Assembly (NCBI RefSeq): GCF_017654315.1
Contig: NZ_CP072203.1
Location: 5,208,001 to 5,272,000 of the forward strand
Length of the DNA stretch: 64,000 nt
Direction: 5' to 3'
Source: Gordonia polyisoprenivorans
GTDB taxonomy: Bacteria > Actinomycetota > Actinomycetes > Mycobacteriales > Mycobacteriaceae
Below are positions 17,289-26,350 of the stretch, piece after piece. The position numbers and the translations under genes were made by a program. The notes under the pieces were generated by a model, which made no database searches, had not been told where the DNA came from, and was given only the letters and a program-made list of their open reading frames with translations. Numbering within the stretch: the stretch's first letter is position 1; each line of letters starts with the position of its first letter.

Positions 17289-18882
17289 GAGCGGACTCCT
17301 TGGGGAGGTTGGTGGCGGAACCGGCGGTACGGCCCCGTCCGGGAATGGCGGCGAGGAGCGCACGGGTGTAGTCGTGGCGCGGATTGTCGAAGACGTCCTC
17401 GACCGTCCCCTCCTCGACGATCCGGCCGGCACGCATGACCGCCACCCGGTGACTGACCTGCCGGACGACGGCCAGGTCATGCGAGATGAACAGGTAGGCG
17501 ATGCCGTGGCGGCGTTGGAGATCGGCGAGCAGCCGCAGGACCTGCGCTTGGATGGTGACGTCGAGCGCTGAGACCGGCTCGTCCAGGATGAGCAGCTTCG
17601 GGGTGGTGGCCAGGGCACGCGCGATCGCCACCCGCTGCCGCTGACCACCCGACAGCGCGGTGGGCGGCCGGCGCGCATAACCCGGTTCGAGCGCGACCGC
17701 CGCGAGGAGCTCGTCGACGCGACGCCGGCGCTGTGCTCGGGGGACCCCGCGCAGCGGTTCGGAGATGATCTGTTCGACAGTCAGTTTCGGGTTCATCGAC
17801 GAGAAGGGGTTCTGATAGACGAAGCCGACATCGCCGCGACGGTCACCGGCCTCGACGACGCCGGAATCGTGGGTCTCCAGCCCGGCCAGGATGCGGGCGG
17901 TGGTCGTCTTGCCCGACCCGCTCTCCCCCACCACCGCCAGGGTTTGCCCGGCGCGCACCGCCAACGAGACGTCGTCGACGGCGGTCAACCCGTTGCCGCG
18001 GCCGACCCGGAACGACCGCGAGATGTGGTCGGCGCGTGCGATGATCGGCGCCCCGTCGTCGCGGGGTGCGGCCAGGGTGCCCGAGGTGAGTGCCGGTGCG
18101 TCGGCGATCAGTCGCCGGGTGTAGGCATGGCGAGGCTCGGTGAGAACCTGTGCTGTCGAGCCGCTTTCGACGATCTGCCCGCCGGACATGACGACGAGCC
18201 GATCGGCACGGTCGGCGGCCACCCCGATGTCATGGGTGATCAACAGGATCGAGGTGCCGGTATCGGCGGCGCGGGCGGCGAGATGATCGAGGATGCGGCG
18301 CTGAACGGTGACGTCGAGAGCGCTCGTGGGTTCGTCGGCGATGATCAGCTCGGGTTCGCACGCCATCGCCATCGCGATCAGCACACGTTGCCGCTGTCCG
18401 CCCGAGAGTTGGTGCGGTAGTTGGTGGTAGCGCACCTGCGGATCGTCGATGCCGGCGTCGGCGAGGTGCTCGAGCGCGTGGATACGCGCCGTCTTGCGGG
18501 CGGCGCGACCGTGGATTCGCAGCACTTCGGCGACCTGATCGCCCACGCGTTGCACGGGATTGAGCGCAGTGCCCGGGTCCTGCGGGACCAGGCCGATCCG
18601 TGCGCCCCGAATCCGGTTCATGGCGCGGGAGCCGAGCTCATCGATCCGCAGATCTCCGAGGTGTACGCGGCCCGTGGAGTGCGCCGTGCGCGGCAGGAGT
18701 CCGATGATCGCGTGCGCCACCGATGATTTCCCGGAGCCGGACTCCCCGACCACGGCGACGGTCTCGCCTCGCGCCACCGTGAGATCGACACCGCGGACCG
18801 CCTCGGTCTCGGCGCCGTTGATCCGGTATGCCACATGCAGATCGGTCACGTCGAGGACAGGGATGGCGGACACGGGGCTCAT
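17281..18882 (-). CDS. Dipeptide/nickel-type ABC transporter, fused double ATPase
   Basis: Cytoplasmic energising subunit with two complete ATPase domains in one 533-residue chain (DppD-DppF fusion). The first Walker A GESGSGKS is at about residues 46-53 and the second near 320. Each half has an LSGGQRQRV signature and a Walker B followed by DEPTSALD or [11 protein letters not shown] 18882 overlaps the stop of the upstream permease gene by 4 bp (ATGA). With the two permeases and the lipoprotein it forms a complete importer of the peptide/opine/nickel class. Regulation by the SAM riboswitch suggests a sulfur-containing solute. Confidence 0.93.
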   Translation of the reverse strand: MSPVSAIPVLDVTDLHVAYRINGAETEAVRGVDLTVARGETVAVVGESGSGKSSVAHAIIGLLPRTAHSTGRVHLGDLRIDELGSRAMNRIRGARIGLVPQDPGTALNPVQRVGDQVAEVLRIHGRAARKTARIHALEHLADAGIDDPQVRYHQLPHQLSGGQRQRVLIAMAMACEPELIIADEPTSALDVTVQRRILDHLAARAADTGTSILLITHDIGVAADRADRLVVMSGGQIVESGSTAQVLTEPRHAYTRRLIADAPALTSGTLAAPRDDGAPIIARADHISRSFRVGRGNGLTAVDDVSLAVRAGQTLAVVGESGSGKTTTARILAGLETHDSGVVEAGDRRGDVGFVYQNPFSSMNPKLTVEQIISEPLRGVPRAQRRRRVDELLAAVALEPGYARRPPTALSGGQRQRVAIARALATTPKLLILDEPVSALDVTIQAQVLRLLADLQRRHGIAYLFISHDLAVVRQVSHRVAVMRAGRIVEEGTVEDVFDNPRHDYTRALLAAIPGRGRTAGSATNLPKESAHA

Positions 18883-19763
18883 CGGTGATCTCCCGCCGAG
18901 ATACGGTGTCCGACGGTGTGTGCCGAGAGAACGACGGCCACGATCGCCAGTCCCGGCAGCGTGGTCATCCACCAGGCCGTGGCCAGATAGTCACGGCCGT
19001 CGGAGATCAGGGATCCCCATTCGGGGGTCGGCGGGGTCGCGCCGAAGCCGAGGAACGACAGCGACGAGATGAGCAGGATCGCCATCCCGAATTCGGCGGC
19101 GGCCAGCGCGAGCACCGGGGCGTAGGAGTTGCGCAACACGTGCCGCACGAGCACGACCGGGGCCGGGACCCCGAAGGCGCGCGACGCCTCGACGAACGGG
19201 GCGTGACGGACCCGCAGCACCTCGGCCCGCATGACCCGCGCGAAGCTCGCGATGAGCACCACCGCCACCGCGATCGCGACCTTGGTGGTGCCGAACCCCA
19301 GGGCCGCGACGATGGCCAGGGCCAGCAACAGTTGGGGGACCGCGAGCATCACGTCGATGGCCCTCATGATCACCCCGTCGGCGATGGCCCCTGCGGTACC
19401 CGCGACCAACCCGAGGATCGCCCCGATGAGCAGCGCTACCCCGACGGCACCGATGGTCGCCGTCAGCGACAGACCCGCCCCGTGGACAAATCGCGCGTAG
19501 ACGTCGCGGCCGAGGTTGTCGGTGCCGAACCAGTGCGACGCGCTCGGTGGTGAGAGTTTCTCCGAGGGCACGGCCAGCAGCGGGTCTCGCCCGGTGAACA
19601 AGCCCGGGGCCACGGCGAATCCGACGGCGAGCGCCAGGACGATCACCGCGACGGTCACCGCCGCATTGGACCGCAGCCACGCCCACACCGCCGCGGGCCG
19701 CACCGCCGTCGGACTCCACGACCAGGACGGCACCGACACACTGGTGTCGGATGAGTCAGACAT
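18879..19763 (-). CDS. Dpp-type ABC transporter permease (DppC-like)
   Basis: Inner-membrane permease, 294 residues. After an N-terminal TM segment comes the extracytoplasmic HWFGTDNLGRDVYARFVHGAG motif diagnostic of DppC/OppC proteins. The cytoplasmic EAA loop that contacts the ATPase appears as VEASRAFGVPAPVVLVRHVLRN. About six TM segments are predicted by eye. It overlaps its upstream partner by 8 bp and the ATPase by 4 bp. Confidence 0.92.
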   Translation of the reverse strand: MSDSSDTSVSVPSWSWSPTAVRPAAVWAWLRSNAAVTVAVIVLALAVGFAVAPGLFTGRDPLLAVPSEKLSPPSASHWFGTDNLGRDVYARFVHGAGLSLTATIGAVGVALLIGAILGLVAGTAGAIADGVIMRAIDVMLAVPQLLLALAIVAALGFGTTKVAIAVAVVLIASFARVMRAEVLRVRHAPFVEASRAFGVPAPVVLVRHVLRNSYAPVLALAAAEFGMAILLISSLSFLGFGATPPTPEWGSLISDGRDYLATAWWMTTLPGLAIVAVVLSAHTVGHRISAGDHR

Positions 19764-20745
19764 TGATCAGCTCCGTCCGGGAGTCGTTGTCGCGCACCGT
19801 CGGCTTCCGTCGGCGTGCACCGCTGAGGATGCGGGGGTCGAGGAACGGGTAGACGACGTCGACGAGCAGGTTGATGGTGACGAAGACCAGCGCCGAGAGG
19901 GTCACCAGCGTCAACACGACCGGGATGTCCTGTGCGAGGACGGCGGATTGGGCGAGCTTGCCCACACCCGGCCGGGAGAACACCGTCTCGACCACGACCG
20001 CCCCGCCGAGGAGGTTGCCGACGACTACGCCGGCCACCGTCAGCGCCGGCAGCGACGAGACCCGCAGGATGTGTCGGGTGATGACGCGCCCGCGGCTCGC
20101 ACCCTTCGCGGTGGCCGTCTGCACGAACGGCGCCGCATCGGTGGCGGTCATGCTGGTCATGAGGACCTGTCCGAGTACCCCGGCGTACGGGATGGCCAAC
20201 GTCACCGCCGGCAGCACGATCGACCCGGGCCGGGTGTCCCCGAATGCCGGGAACCACGGCAGGCGAAAGGCGAAGACCTGCAACAGGACCAGTCCCACCC
20301 AGAACGTGGGCAGCGCCACCACCAGCGGGGGAATGGAGAGCAGCACCCGACGCAGCAGTGTCGAGCGGGTCCAGGTCGCGAGCACCGCGAGTCCGACCCC
20401 ACCGATGACGGCGAGCGCCACCGCGGTGAGTGTGAGCGCCACGGTGCCGGGCAGGGCGTCGGCGATCACGTCGGTGACCGGGCGACCCTGGGAGATCGAC
20501 AGACCGAAATCACCGTGCAGCGCGCCGGTCAACGCCGACCAATACTGTTGCCACACCGAACGATCCAGGCCATAGCGGGCTTTGAGGGCGGCGACGGCCG
20601 CCGGGTCGGCGGGAATCGAGGCATCCGAGGTCGCGATCGACACCGGATCCGAGGGCAGCAGGATCAGGATGACGAAGGCGACGGTGAATGCCGCCCACAG
20701 CACCCCGATGGCCGAGGCGATTCTGATCGCGAGATAGCGGATCAT
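19756..20745 (-). CDS. Dpp-type ABC transporter permease (DppB-like)
   Basis: Inner-membrane permease, 329 residues, pairing with the DppC-like subunit. Family features are the N-terminal TM segment with AFVILILLPSDPV, the region LKARYGLDRSVWQQYWSALTGALHGDFGLS, and an EAA loop in VQTATAKGASRGRVITRHILRVS. The protein has about six TM segments. Its ATG lies 6 bp after the stop of the binding-protein gene. Confidence 0.92.
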   Translation of the reverse strand: MIRYLAIRIASAIGVLWAAFTVAFVILILLPSDPVSIATSDASIPADPAAVAALKARYGLDRSVWQQYWSALTGALHGDFGLSISQGRPVTDVIADALPGTVALTLTAVALAVIGGVGLAVLATWTRSTLLRRVLLSIPPLVVALPTFWVGLVLLQVFAFRLPWFPAFGDTRPGSIVLPAVTLAIPYAGVLGQVLMTSMTATDAAPFVQTATAKGASRGRVITRHILRVSSLPALTVAGVVVGNLLGGAVVVETVFSRPGVGKLAQSAVLAQDIPVVLTLVTLSALVFVTINLLVDVVYPFLDPRILSGARRRKPTVRDNDSRTELINV

Positions 20746-20751
20746 CGCCGG

Positions 20752-22380
20752 TCACCGACCCGAGAGCCAGGTGTCGTGGAATTGCAGGCGCGCCGAGGCG
20801 TCGAAGGACACCTGGTGTGCGGTGCTCGCGGTACCGATGGCCTGCGAGAGTTCGATGGTCGGCAGGAACAGTCCGTGCTCGATGATCTGGGTCTGGGCGG
20901 TGGCCAGATCCGCGTTGCGAGCGGCGGTGTCGGTGGTGCTCTGCTGCTGCGCCAGTGCCGTATCCAGCGCGGGAATCGGACCGCGCCGGTTCAGGTTTCG
21001 GGTGGTCAACCCGAACTGGGTGCGCAGGATATCCCCGTCGGCACGGGTCACGTTGTAGTAGATCGCGTCGTAGTCACCGGCGTTCTGTCGGACGGTGGCC
21101 TCGGCCGCGGGCACGACGTCGAGCGCCATGTCGACGCCGACGTTCTTCAGCTGCTGCTGGACGAGTTCGAGGATCGCCTGGTTGCCGGCGAACACCGGAC
21201 TGTAGAGCATCGAGAACGCCAGGCGCCGGCCGTCTTTGACGCGAATGCCGTCCGGGCCGGGCCGCCAGCCGGCGGCGTCGAGCAGCTGCCTGGACTTGGC
21301 GGCGTCGAAGGTCAGCGCCGCGGTCTCGGCATGGAACCCCGGGGTGTTGGCGGCCAGCACCCCGGTCGCCGGGTGGAAGTCCTTGTCGAGCACGGTGTCG
21401 ACGAGTTCGGTGCGGTTGATCGCCGGGAGCAGCGCGGTGCGCACCTGTTCATCGGCGAGCACTCCACGGGAGACGTTGGGCTGCAGGCCGAACGGCACAC
21501 CGGGGTTCACCGCGGTGAGTACCTTGCCACCGGCCGAGGAGATCTGTGCCTTGTCGTTGGGGAGGGCATCGCTGATGACGTCGAGCTGACCGGAGCCCAG
21601 CGACCCGGTGCGCACACCCGATTCGGGGACGACGGTGAAGTCGATCCCGTCGAGGTAGGCATCGCCGGTGTGGGTGAACACCGCCGAGCCCCACTGATAT
21701 CCCGTGCGTTTGCGCAGGGCGGCCGAACGGCCTTGTTGCCATGCGGAATAGACGAACGGCCCGGAGCCGATGTTGGTGCCCTGGCACCGCTGTTCGGGTG
21801 TGGCGGCGACGGTCGCGTCGGCCTGGATGCCGAGCTGCGGGGTCGAGGTCGCCTGCAGGAACTGTGCGTTCGGCGCGGAGAACTCGACCCGTGCGGTCAA
21901 CGGGTCGACGACGGTGGTGCCGGTGTAGCCGCTGAGATAGGTTGCGGCCAAGGGCGCCTTGGCGCCGCCGAGGGTGGTGACGATGGCGTCGAAGTTCTTC
22001 TTGACCGAGTCGGCGGTCAGCGGGGTGCCGTTGCTGAAGGTGACGTCGGGCTTGAGATGGAAGGTGAAGGTCTTGGCGTCGGGGCTGACCTCCCAGCTCT
22101 GCGCCAGCCACGGTTTCAGGTCGCCGCTCCCGGGTACCTGGTCGGTCAGTGAGTCGACGATCTGACGGGTCACGTAGATCGTCTGGTTGGTGGCGCTCTG
22201 GGCGGGGTCGGAGCAGGTGGGCGCGTCGGAGAGGCCGTAGCGCAGCGTGCCGCCGGAGACCGGCGGGCCGGCGTCCTCGGACTGCGAGGAGCCCCCGCCG
22301 CATGCGGCGAGACCGAAGACAGCCAGCGCGGCAACGGTTGCCGTCGCGGTACGGGCGACGGTGGTGGTGATGCCACGCAT
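20752..22380 (-). CDS. ABC transporter substrate-binding lipoprotein (SBP_bac_5)
   Basis: Extracytoplasmic solute-binding lipoprotein of the DppA/OppA family, about 542 residues. The ATG at 22380 gives MRGITTTVAR, a hydrophobic core and lipobox LAAC. Mature features are GGTLRYGLSDAP, LKPWLAQSWEVSPDAKTFTFHLKPDV and a conserved SFSMIR-like interior. The upstream stop codon and this ATG share one base (TGATG), so a second in-frame ATG at 22395 is less likely. The ligand is unknown. Cotranscription with flavin monooxygenases under a SAM riboswitch points to an organosulfur compound. Confidence 0.92.
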   Translation of the reverse strand: MRGITTTVARTATATVAALAVFGLAACGGGSSQSEDAGPPVSGGTLRYGLSDAPTCSDPAQSATNQTIYVTRQIVDSLTDQVPGSGDLKPWLAQSWEVSPDAKTFTFHLKPDVTFSNGTPLTADSVKKNFDAIVTTLGGAKAPLAATYLSGYTGTTVVDPLTARVEFSAPNAQFLQATSTPQLGIQADATVAATPEQRCQGTNIGSGPFVYSAWQQGRSAALRKRTGYQWGSAVFTHTGDAYLDGIDFTVVPESGVRTGSLGSGQLDVISDALPNDKAQISSAGGKVLTAVNPGVPFGLQPNVSRGVLADEQVRTALLPAINRTELVDTVLDKDFHPATGVLAANTPGFHAETAALTFDAAKSRQLLDAAGWRPGPDGIRVKDGRRLAFSMLYSPVFAGNQAILELVQQQLKNVGVDMALDVVPAAEATVRQNAGDYDAIYYNVTRADGDILRTQFGLTTRNLNRRGPIPALDTALAQQQSTTDTAARNADLATAQTQIIEHGLFLPTIELSQAIGTASTAHQVSFDASARLQFHDTWLSGR

Positions 22381-23528
22381 CAGATGAGGCCCCATTTCTT
22401 GGCGAGGAGTTCGTGCGAGCGCAGCCGGTCACCGTGATCGTGGGTGACCGAGGTGATGACGAGTTCGTCTGCGTCGGTGAGTTTTCCGAGTGCGGCGAGA
22501 CGCTCGACGACCGTGTCGGGGCTGCCCACGAACTGGGTCTCGAGGCGGTCGGCGACCAGTGCGCGCTGCTCGTCGGCCAGTGGTGGCGCGGTGGCCGGAT
22601 CCGGATACTCGACGGCGCCGTGGCCGCTGCGGATGCTGTACACCCAGTGCCCGTAAGTGGAGGCGAGATGGCGTGCGGTGTCGTCGTCGTCGGCGACCAC
22701 CACGTCGGCCGAGACCACCACGTACGGTTCGGCGAGCACCGCCGACGGCCGGAAGGCGGCGCGGTAGGCCTGCACCGCTTCGAGCGTGGTCCCGGGGCTC
22801 ACGTGGTAGTTGGCGACGAACGGAAGTCCGCGCGCGCCGGCCACCTGGGCGCTCTGGCCCTTGCTGCTGCCGAAGATCCAGAGCTCGACGTCGGCGCCCT
22901 CACCGGGCACCGCATGCAGTTCGAAACCGGACGGGCTGCGATAGGTGCCCTCGAGCAGTGCGGCGATGTCGGCGACCTGCTCGGCGAAGTCCGGGGTCTG
23001 CGCACCGGGTTGGGTGAGTACCTCGAAGCTGCGTGCCAGGCGCGAATTCGCCAGCAGCGCCGACACATCGAATGGTTCGGGGAGCACCACACCGTCGACG
23101 ACGCGACTCGGGCCGGGAATGCTCGGCAGGGGCGGCGCAGGTGTCGAAGCCTTCGGTGTCGCCGTGACCGCTTCCGCGCGCCGTTGACCGGAGCGTCCGA
23201 GACCCAGGTCGATGCGGCCGGGGTGGAAGGCGTCGAGCAGTCCGAAGGACTCGACGACCGAGACCGCGGTCGTCTGGCCGACCTGCACCGCCGCCGACCC
23301 GACCCGGATGGTGGTGGTGGCACCGGCGATGTGACCGATCAGGACGGCCGGGTTGGAGCCGGCCACCGCGACGAAGTGATGTTCGGCGACCCAGTAGCGG
23401 CGATAGCCCCACTGCTCGGCGTGCTGCGCGAGATCGATTGTATTTGCCAGTGCGGCAGCAGGATTGGAGCCCTCACTGATCGGTGCGAGGTCGAGCACCG
23501 ACAACGGGGCATGGTCATGAAATGGCAC
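22380..23528 (-). CDS. MsnO8-like LLM class flavin-dependent oxidoreductase
   Basis: First gene of the sulfur operon: a single-component luciferase-like oxidoreductase of 382 residues with the subgroup start PLSVLDLAPISEGS. Other motifs are RYWVAEHHFVAVAGSNPAVLIGHIAG, IRVGSAAVQVGQ, FGLLDAFHPGRIDLGLGR and a C-terminal FVGSPDTVVERLAAL. The start is GTG at 23528, and the nucleotide just before it is the last base of the riboswitch closing stem. Substrate is unknown; the genetic setting suggests oxidation of a sulfur compound or its carbon skeleton. Confidence 0.88.
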   Translation of the reverse strand: MPFHDHAPLSVLDLAPISEGSNPAAALANTIDLAQHAEQWGYRRYWVAEHHFVAVAGSNPAVLIGHIAGATTTIRVGSAAVQVGQTTAVSVVESFGLLDAFHPGRIDLGLGRSGQRRAEAVTATPKASTPAPPLPSIPGPSRVVDGVVLPEPFDVSALLANSRLARSFEVLTQPGAQTPDFAEQVADIAALLEGTYRSPSGFELHAVPGEGADVELWIFGSSKGQSAQVAGARGLPFVANYHVSPGTTLEAVQAYRAAFRPSAVLAEPYVVVSADVVVADDDDTARHLASTYGHWVYSIRSGHGAVEYPDPATAPPLADEQRALVADRLETQFVGSPDTVVERLAALGKLTDADELVITSVTHDHGDRLRSHELLAKKWGLI

Positions 23529-23612
23529 GAGCCGACTCCCATCGATCCCGGCGTTAGCACCCTCCTCTGGGGGGTTGCTGCGACGTCGACGAGCCGGGTC
23601 TCTCGGTCGCTC
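23529..23612 (-). promoter_or_regulatory. SAM-clan riboswitch (SAM-I/IV variant-like)
   Basis: On the minus strand the leader holds the conserved SAM-riboswitch core in order: GAGAGA, then CAGCAACC, a CCCCC/GAGGG hairpin, and GGTGCTAACGCC. CCCGGC before the core and GCCGGG after it are complementary. The outer stem pairs GAGC-GAC with GTC-G-GCTC (one bulge), and its last base directly precedes the GTG start at 23528. The Shine-Dalgarno GGGAG overlaps the 3' strand of that stem. Ligand binding would therefore hide the ribosome site. This predicts repression of the whole seven-gene operon when SAM, and hence sulfur, is plentiful. A covariance-model search would settle the class. Confidence 0.75.
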
Positions 23613-23806
23613 CAGATGGTCGATTCACGGTAGGTCGGCGGCGCGGCGCACGGCAAGAAAGTCAGGAGTCACCCGGGTGCGTCGACGGCGTTCGGGCGTG
23701 TATGCGGCACATACTTTCGGTCACCATGGGATTAACCCGGACGCCCGCACGGCGTCGAGGACGAGCCGCGTCGTCGGAACGCCCATGTCGGTCTTGTCCG
23801 ATACCG

Positions 23807-23825
23807 GCGATTTAGCCTAACCTAA
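23807..23825 (+). promoter_or_regulatory. IdeR/DtxR iron box
   Basis: The 19-mer ending TTAGCCTAACCTAA matches 14 of 19 positions of the iron-box consensus TTAGGTTAGCCTAACCTAA. It ends 4 nt before the ATG and covers the probable -10 element TAACCT (23818-23823), so bound IdeR-Fe would block the promoter directly. The rest of the 301-bp gap (23529-23829) holds the riboswitch and no gene. Confidence 0.75.
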
Positions 23826-23829
23826 CGAG

Positions 23830-24789
23830 ATGCGTGTTCGTGGAGTCCTCGCCGGCCTGTTGACCCTGATGTTCGTCGCCCTTGTCGGATGTTCGTCCCC
23901 CGACGATCCGGCCGGATCCACGGGTGGGACCGTGACCGTTGAGCACCAGTACGGATCGACGACGATTCCGAGCGATCCGACCAAGGTCGTGACATTCGGC
24001 GGCGCGTGGTCGGATTCGCTGATCCGCCTCGGGGTCCCGATCACGGCGGAGTTCCTCGCGCAGGGGTATTCGGGCCCGAACAATCGCTTCGCCTGGACGC
24101 CGGAGCACTCGTCGACGATCGTCACCTACGACGTGGAGGCCGGTCCCCCTGACGTCGCCGCGATCGCTCGGTTCGCCCCGCAGGTCATCCTCGCCGGATA
24201 CCTGCCCGACCGTGCGGCCTACGACCGCCTGACGCAGATCGCCCCCACGATTCCGGTGATGGCCAAGAACACCGTCACCGACAGTTGGCAGGACGTGATG
24301 ACGACGGCCGGCCGGATCTTCGGCAAGCAGCAGCAGGCCGATGAGGCCGTCGCCGAGGTCGAGCAGCAGATCGCGACCACCAAGGCGAAATACCCGGCGA
24401 GCCAGGGCAAGACGTTCACCTTCGGACAGTTGACCCCGCAGAATCAGTTCGGTGTGGTGACCAGCGACACCGACCCCTCCGCGAAACTGCTCGCCGAACT
24501 CGGCCTGGTTCTCGACCCGGCGGTCAAGGGGCTCGCGCCCGGCGGCGCACGCACGGTCGTGTCTGCCGAACGTATCGACATCTTCGCTTCGGACCTGCTG
24601 ATCTTCTGGCCGCTGGTCGGCGGGCCCGAGGCCTTCGATGCGATACCCGGCTGGGATTCGCTGCCCGCGGTGCGCCGCGGCACGACGGTGTTCCTCACCA
24701 ACGACACCGCGGCGGCGTTCAGCGCGCCCACGATCTACTCGGTGCCGTGGGCGGTCGACAAGCTGACGCCGGCGTTGGCGAAACTGTAG
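23830..24789 (+). CDS. Iron-siderophore ABC transporter substrate-binding lipoprotein
   Basis: Extracytoplasmic siderophore-binding lipoprotein of the FecB/FepB-type class III family, 319 residues. It has a short signal with lipobox LVGC, then a DUF-free two-lobed domain: VEHQYGSTTIPSDPTKVVTFGG at the mature start (typical GTVTVEH...P.VV pattern), PPDVAAIARFAPQVILAGY and WPLVGGPEAFDAIPGWDSLPAVRRG. The promoter is an IdeR box and the mRNA is probably leaderless (TAACCT-N6-ATG). No permease or ATPase is adjacent, so this orphan must work with components encoded elsewhere. Confidence 0.9.
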   Translation: MRVRGVLAGLLTLMFVALVGCSSPDDPAGSTGGTVTVEHQYGSTTIPSDPTKVVTFGGAWSDSLIRLGVPITAEFLAQGYSGPNNRFAWTPEHSSTIVTYDVEAGPPDVAAIARFAPQVILAGYLPDRAAYDRLTQIAPTIPVMAKNTVTDSWQDVMTTAGRIFGKQQQADEAVAEVEQQIATTKAKYPASQGKTFTFGQLTPQNQFGVVTSDTDPSAKLLAELGLVLDPAVKGLAPGGARTVVSAERIDIFASDLLIFWPLVGGPEAFDAIPGWDSLPAVRRGTTVFLTNDTAAAFSAPTIYSVPWAVDKLTPALAKL

Positions 24790-24791
24790 AC

Positions 24792-24810
24792 GCGCCGCCT
24801 CAGGCGGCGC
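24792..24810. terminator. Candidate bidirectional hairpin
   Basis: Perfect 8-bp stem GCGCCGCC/GGCGGCGC with a 3-nt loop, between the convergent siderophore-binding and ndh genes and overlapping the ndh stop. There is no U-tract, as is common for actinobacterial terminators. Confidence 0.4.
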
Positions 24811-26206
24811 CGCGTTCCTCGATCTCCTCGAGCCGGTCGATCACGGTGCGCGCGAACACCTGCTGTTCGGTGACCGCGAGCTGGTTGCGGCTGCGCGAGG
24901 TGAACGCGAAGAGCCAATCGATCAGCGTGGTGAAGCGGTTGCGGAATCCGACGAGGTAGATCAGGTGCAGGAACAGCCATCCGAGCCAGGCGAGGTAACC
25001 GGAGAACTCGATGTGCCGTGACGTGCCGGGGATCGGCACGCTGGCGACGGCCGAGTACCGCGAGACCGTCGCCATCGATCCCTTGTCCCAGTAGGAGAAC
25101 GGCTTTCGGGCGCGCAGGCTGCCGTTGAGCCGAGCGGTGATGGTGTCGGCGGCGTACCGCGCGGACTGATTGGCCGCCGGAGCCTGGCCCGGCACCCCGT
25201 CGAGTGCCATCATGTCGCCGACGATGAACACCTCGGCGTGGCCGGGCAGACTGAGATCGGGCTGCACCCGGACCCGGCCGGCGCGGTCGGTCTCGGCTCC
25301 GCTCCGCTCGGCGAGATGGCGGCCCAGTGGGCTGGCCGCGACACCCGCCGACCACACCTTGCACTGGCTCTCGATGCGTCGGGTGGTGCCGTCGGGGTCT
25401 TTGACCACCAGCCCATCGTAGTCCATGTCGACCACCATCGATCCCAGTTGGACGTCGACTCCCAGTGAGCGCAAACGCTTTTCGGCCCGCCCCCCGAGCT
25501 TGCGCCCGAACGGCGGAAGCACCGACGGCGCGGCGTCGAGCAGGATGACCCGCGCCTGCGTCGGATCGATGGAGTCGAACGCGCCGCGTAGCGTCTTGGC
25601 CGCCATCTCCGCGATCTGCCCGGCCATCTCCACCCCGGTGGCACCGGCGCCGACCACCACGAAGGTCAGCAGGCGGGCGCGCTCGTCGGGATCGGTGGAC
25701 AACTCGGCCTGTTCGAAGGCGCCGAGGATACGTCCGCGGAGTTCGAGGGCGTCGTCGATGGTTTTGAGACCGGGCGCGAATTCCGCGAAATGGTCGTTGC
25801 CGAAATAGGATTGGCCGGCACCCGCGGCGACGATCAGACTGTCGTAACCGGTGATGAGTTCGCGGTCGAGGAGGCGTGAGGTGACCCTGCGCTGCTGGAG
25901 GTCGATGCTCTCCACGTCGCCGAGGACGACCCGCGCGTTGCGCTGATTGCGCAGGATGACCCGGATCGGCGGGGCGATCTGGCCCTGCGAGATGAGGCCG
26001 GTGGCCACCTGGTACAGCAGCGGCTGGAACAGGTGGTGGGTGGTGCGGGCGATGACGGTGACGTCGACATCGGCGTGGGCGAGTCGCCGGGCCGCGGCGA
26101 GCCCGCCGAAGCCCGAGCCGATGATCACCACGCGGTGGCGGCCGGTCTCCGCGGAGGATGCGGCAGCGGTGGAGTGGGCGGCATCGGTGGGTTGTGAGTG
26201 GGCCAT
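24800..26206 (-). CDS. ndh: Type II NADH dehydrogenase
   Basis: Monotopic membrane NADH:quinone oxidoreductase (NDH-2), 468 residues. Two Rossmann motifs are present: VVIIGSGFGGLAAARRL for FAD and FVVVGAGATGVEMAG for NADH. Between and after them are QVATGLISQGQIAPPIR, VFIVGDMMAL and the quinone-site region GQAPAANQSARYAA. The C-terminal hydrophobic stretch (YLAWLGWLFLHLIYLVGFRNR) anchors it in the membrane. ATG 26206 follows AAAGGA; an upstream in-frame start at 26296 lacks family sequence. It acts as an entry point to the respiratory chain. Confidence 0.95.
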   Translation of the reverse strand: MAHSQPTDAAHSTAAASSAETGRHRVVIIGSGFGGLAAARRLAHADVDVTVIARTTHHLFQPLLYQVATGLISQGQIAPPIRVILRNQRNARVVLGDVESIDLQQRRVTSRLLDRELITGYDSLIVAAGAGQSYFGNDHFAEFAPGLKTIDDALELRGRILGAFEQAELSTDPDERARLLTFVVVGAGATGVEMAGQIAEMAAKTLRGAFDSIDPTQARVILLDAAPSVLPPFGRKLGGRAEKRLRSLGVDVQLGSMVVDMDYDGLVVKDPDGTTRRIESQCKVWSAGVAASPLGRHLAERSGAETDRAGRVRVQPDLSLPGHAEVFIVGDMMALDGVPGQAPAANQSARYAADTITARLNGSLRARKPFSYWDKGSMATVSRYSAVASVPIPGTSRHIEFSGYLAWLGWLFLHLIYLVGFRNRFTTLIDWLFAFTSRSRNQLAVTEQQVFARTVIDRLEEIEERGAA

Positions 26207-26350
26207 GGCACGTTCCTTTGTCGGGGATCGACACCCAGGCGGACGATGTCTCCGAACGTGCTCCTTGCCGGTCGATTCCGGCTGCGCCAGTCGCACTGCC
26301 GAGGTTAGCGCACGGCGACGCCCGGCGCGAGGACTTTGTCGAACTCGGGC

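Noticed and set aside
19516..22152. 878-codon open frame on the plus strand across the ABC transporter genes
   Set aside because: Antisense shadow of well-supported transporter genes; low-complexity Arg/Gly/His composition typical of GC-rich reverse frames.
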